Assembly (NCBI GenBank): GCA_034440575.1
Contig: JAOTOL010001304.1
Span: 213,501-277,500 of the forward strand
DNA from: Imbricaverruca yamaguchii
Taxonomy: Eukaryota > Arthropoda > Thecostraca > Neoverrucidae
Direction of reading: 5' to 3'
DNA: 64,000 nucleotides
Numbering within the stretch: position 1 is the first letter of the stretch; each line of letters begins with the position of its first letter. Of this stretch, positions 61,593-64,000 are shown piece after piece. The translations under genes and the position numbers were made by a program. The notes under the pieces were generated by a model. The model saw only the letters and a program-made list of their open reading frames with translations. It had not been told where the DNA came from and did not search any database.

Positions 61593-61726
61593 CATCTGGT
61601 CAGCAATGGAAGCCGAACAGTATCAGCTGCGGTGTGGGATTAGCACAACGCCTCACCGCCATTGCATTATGACGGACACGTGTATGCCTCTCTGCCTATC
61701 GTCCTGTCCGCTGCTGCCACAGTCAC

Positions 61727-62135
61727 ACCTGGCTGAAACAGCACGTGCTGGCCTCTCTACCAACCCTGCTGACCGCTGCTGCCACAGTCACACCTGGCTG
61801 AAACAGCACGTGCTGGCCTCTCTACCAACCCTGCTGACCGCTGCTGCCACAGTCACACCTGGCTGAAGCAGCACGTGCTGGCCTCTCTACCAACCCTGCT
61901 GACCGCTGCTGCCACAGTCACACCTGGCTGAAACAGCACGTGCAGGCCTCTCTACCAACCCTGCTGACCGCTGCTGCCACAGTCACACCTGGCTGAAGCA
62001 GCACGTGCTGGCCTCTCTACCAACCCTGCTGACCGCTGCTGCCACAGTCACACCCAACTCAAACAGCACGCGCAGGCCTCTGAAACCCACCGTGCTAATC
62101 GCTGCTGCCACAGCCACGCCCGGTTTGAACAGCGT
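61727..62135 (+). repeat. 65-bp minisatellite, about 6 copies
   Basis: Units run from GCACGTGCTGGCCTCTCTAC through CTGCTGACCGCTGCTGCCAC to CACACCTGGCTGAAACA; starts at 61741, 61806, 61871, 61936, 62001 and 62066. The last unit and flank are degenerate. Each unit has a CACGTG palindrome (E-box), changed in the sixth. Confidence 0.93.
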
Positions 62136-64000
62136 CATCATGCTTACTGTCCCAAATGTATCCCTGCCAAAAGTTCACAGGAAGTTTCGGTTGCTGCGCG
62201 GGCACGGGCCACGTGTCACAACCCGCGCGGAAGCAGTGTTCTGTCGAGCCGGAGTTTATGCTTTAGCCTAGTCATCCTGCTCCGCCTGCGCACGGATGGG
62301 TAATTTCGGGCATGGCAACGGCGGCTTCAGCATCAGGGCCAGCAGGAGATCTTCGCTGCTTTCTAGATCGGATAGACTTTATGTGTGGGGTGTGGCTGGG
62401 TTGGGGATTGCCAGACTTAAGCGGGCAAGTCCGAGAAAACGACTGCTCTCGGTGAAAAGACTTATAGCGTCTCAAACACGATAGTATGTCCTTGGGTGAA
62501 ACTTGAAGGAGAGTAGCCGTGGCAGCAGTCGGAATCAGAGAGGAACAGTTTTCCTGGGAGACAGCCGTAGAGAAGGGATCCACACTTGGGCCGAACAGCA
62601 TCATCACCTTCAATGCAGAATAGCAGACACTTGCGTCATACGATTTAGACCGGTAGCTTATCAGGACACTAATATGATATTTAGTGGTCACGCTACGGAA
62701 GGATCCGTTACTTCCCGTACTCATCCGTTACTTCCCGTAATACAACATATTTATGTGCATACACATGCTACGTTGAAGCACTTTGAAAAGCTTTGAGTTT
62801 TCTTGTCCGCAAAAATGTGCAGAATCTGATACATACCGACTGACGGACCCTGAAACCACAAAGCACAAATGTATAGCCTGACGGCCAGCTAGCATGGAAT
62901 GTGAGCTTTATCTAGCCACTCTTCCAAGGACAATTCAGACCTGGGGCGGGACAGATATGAAGAATAGTTGAGTGTAAGTAAGGGATAACGCATACAACCT
63001 ACAGCTGCCAGAATAAAATAGACGGGGACAAACTGGCCTGAGAGGACATGCTTCCCCAGTGGTTGCACCCAGGTGAGAACTTACGGTATAGGTCACAGGC
63101 CGCGTGGAAAAGTGCCTACTTCGTGCAGTACAGTGCACAACCGGTCACTGCAGTGCACAACCGGTGGACCCTGGTGCATGCGGAGGGGGAAGGGGCGGGG
63201 GCGGGACGACGATGATCGCCTCCATTAGAGACTGCAAATGTGCGTTCTTTCACATTAATTCTACGGGTGCCAACTAGGAAAAATTAAGCTTCACATGCCT
63301 CTTACAAATCTTTCAGATGCGCGTTTGCATTTGAGCGCTGCGGCACGAGCCCAGCCAGCATTTTTTTATCCGGGTCCGATCATGTTTTGGTTGGGCTAGC
63401 TCGGGCTGGCCTGCTGGGGCTGAACTACGTTCTTCCTCTGATTCACAGTGGGAGTTGACACAGGAATTCCAAGCGTCCCTGTATCAAAGCCCAAGTTCAG
63501 CCCAGTTAAACGAGCCCAACCAGTGCCCAAACTCGGCCCAAACATGCCAGAGTGTGACCGAGTTGAACCCGAGCAACGCTTTTGCATTCATGCCGTGACC
63601 CCGATCAGGACAGGCATGGACGTACTGGGGCAGCTGGTGCGGTCAACCCGACTTCATCCTTAGTTCAGCCCAAGTAATGCCGTAGCAGGCCCCATTCGGC
63701 CCAGATCGGAATGGACTTTGGAATGTTGGGCCAGCTACGATCAGGATAAAACCCATTAGATTTGGCCGACCTACGTTTGCCCGAGGTGCCCAAGCAAAAC
63801 GCAAATCTGCCGAAGCAAATTTCCGGCTGGGAATTGTCGGCCTGACCAACCGGCAGCGAGGAAAGTACCATCCGGTGGGACATCGCAATCCGCTGACTCA
63901 AGCAGGGTCTCAGCCAGGATTTTCGGAAGGGAAGGGGGCGTTCATCCAGTTAGTTAGCATTTAGTTTTAAAGGACTCGCTGATTACAATGACCATATTGC
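62136..64000. other. non-coding DNA to the window end
   Basis: No gene supported. The 150-codon minus-strand frame at 62272-62724 has no domain and overlaps plus-strand frames. GCCCAACC/GGCCCGAGC phrases recur at 63330-63700. Confidence 0.45.

Noticed and set aside
62272..62724. 150-codon minus-strand ORF
   Set aside because: No domain, no signal peptide, overlapped by plus-strand frames; left as non-coding.

Overview
This is nuclear DNA from a eukaryote, most likely an arthropod and perhaps a crustacean. The species cannot be named from the window alone. The evidence is: GT-AG introns; small GC-rich coding islands in long AT-rich non-coding DNA; three genes of the takeout/juvenile-hormone-binding-protein (JHBP) type, a fold family expanded in arthropods; arthropod-style TATA/initiator pairs; tRNA-derived SINEs; several non-LTR retrotransposon lineages; and a very high density of minisatellites. 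No prokaryotic, plasmid or CRISPR features are present.

Confident protein-coding genes are few. (1) Three secreted takeout/JHBP-like paralogues lie at 8761-9384 (+, one exon), 20352-22492 (+, two exons) and 30971-31579 (-, one exon). They share a C-x11-C pair, an LDPL block and a TA(D/E)W block, and all are only about 200-215 residues long. (2) A complete CEP19 (centrosome/ciliary base) gene lies on the minus strand with exons at 37496-37723 and 35691-35939. (3) A complete dynamin-related protein 1 (Drp1/DNM1L, mitochondrial and peroxisomal fission) lies on the plus strand with exons at 47444-48483, 49115-49328 and 49583-50554, giving 741 residues. A possible extra first exon lies at 4159-4301 (-), unidentified.

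Layout: 1-8.6 kb holds hairpins, microsatellites and a broken CR1-like LINE. 8.6-9.8 kb holds JHBP-like gene 1. 11-20 kb holds non-autonomous TTAA-flanked elements and a broken I-like LINE with EN, RT and RNase H. 20-31.7 kb holds JHBP-like genes 2 and 3, arranged tail to tail, with four minisatellites (20, 33, 27 and 30 bp periods) in and between them. 31.7-44 kb holds CEP19 and a second CR1-like LINE with an internal deletion. 44-51 kb holds a LINE ORF1 remnant, two SINE copies and Drp1. 51-64 kb holds tandem repeats, duplicated gag-like zinc-knuckle remnants, a long pyrimidine-rich tract and non-coding DNA.

The most unusual patterns concern repeat birth. In three separate genes a tandem repeat starts at the very end of an exon: JHBP gene 2 at its stop codon, CEP19 exon 1 at its splice donor, and Drp1 exon 2 at its splice donor. 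A family of 53-80 bp insertions, each with its own target-site duplication, consists of little more than the 3' tail shared with the window's SINE. These genes do not form a common pathway. The JHBP-like genes form a local family, while CEP19 and Drp1 are unrelated housekeeping cell-biology genes.
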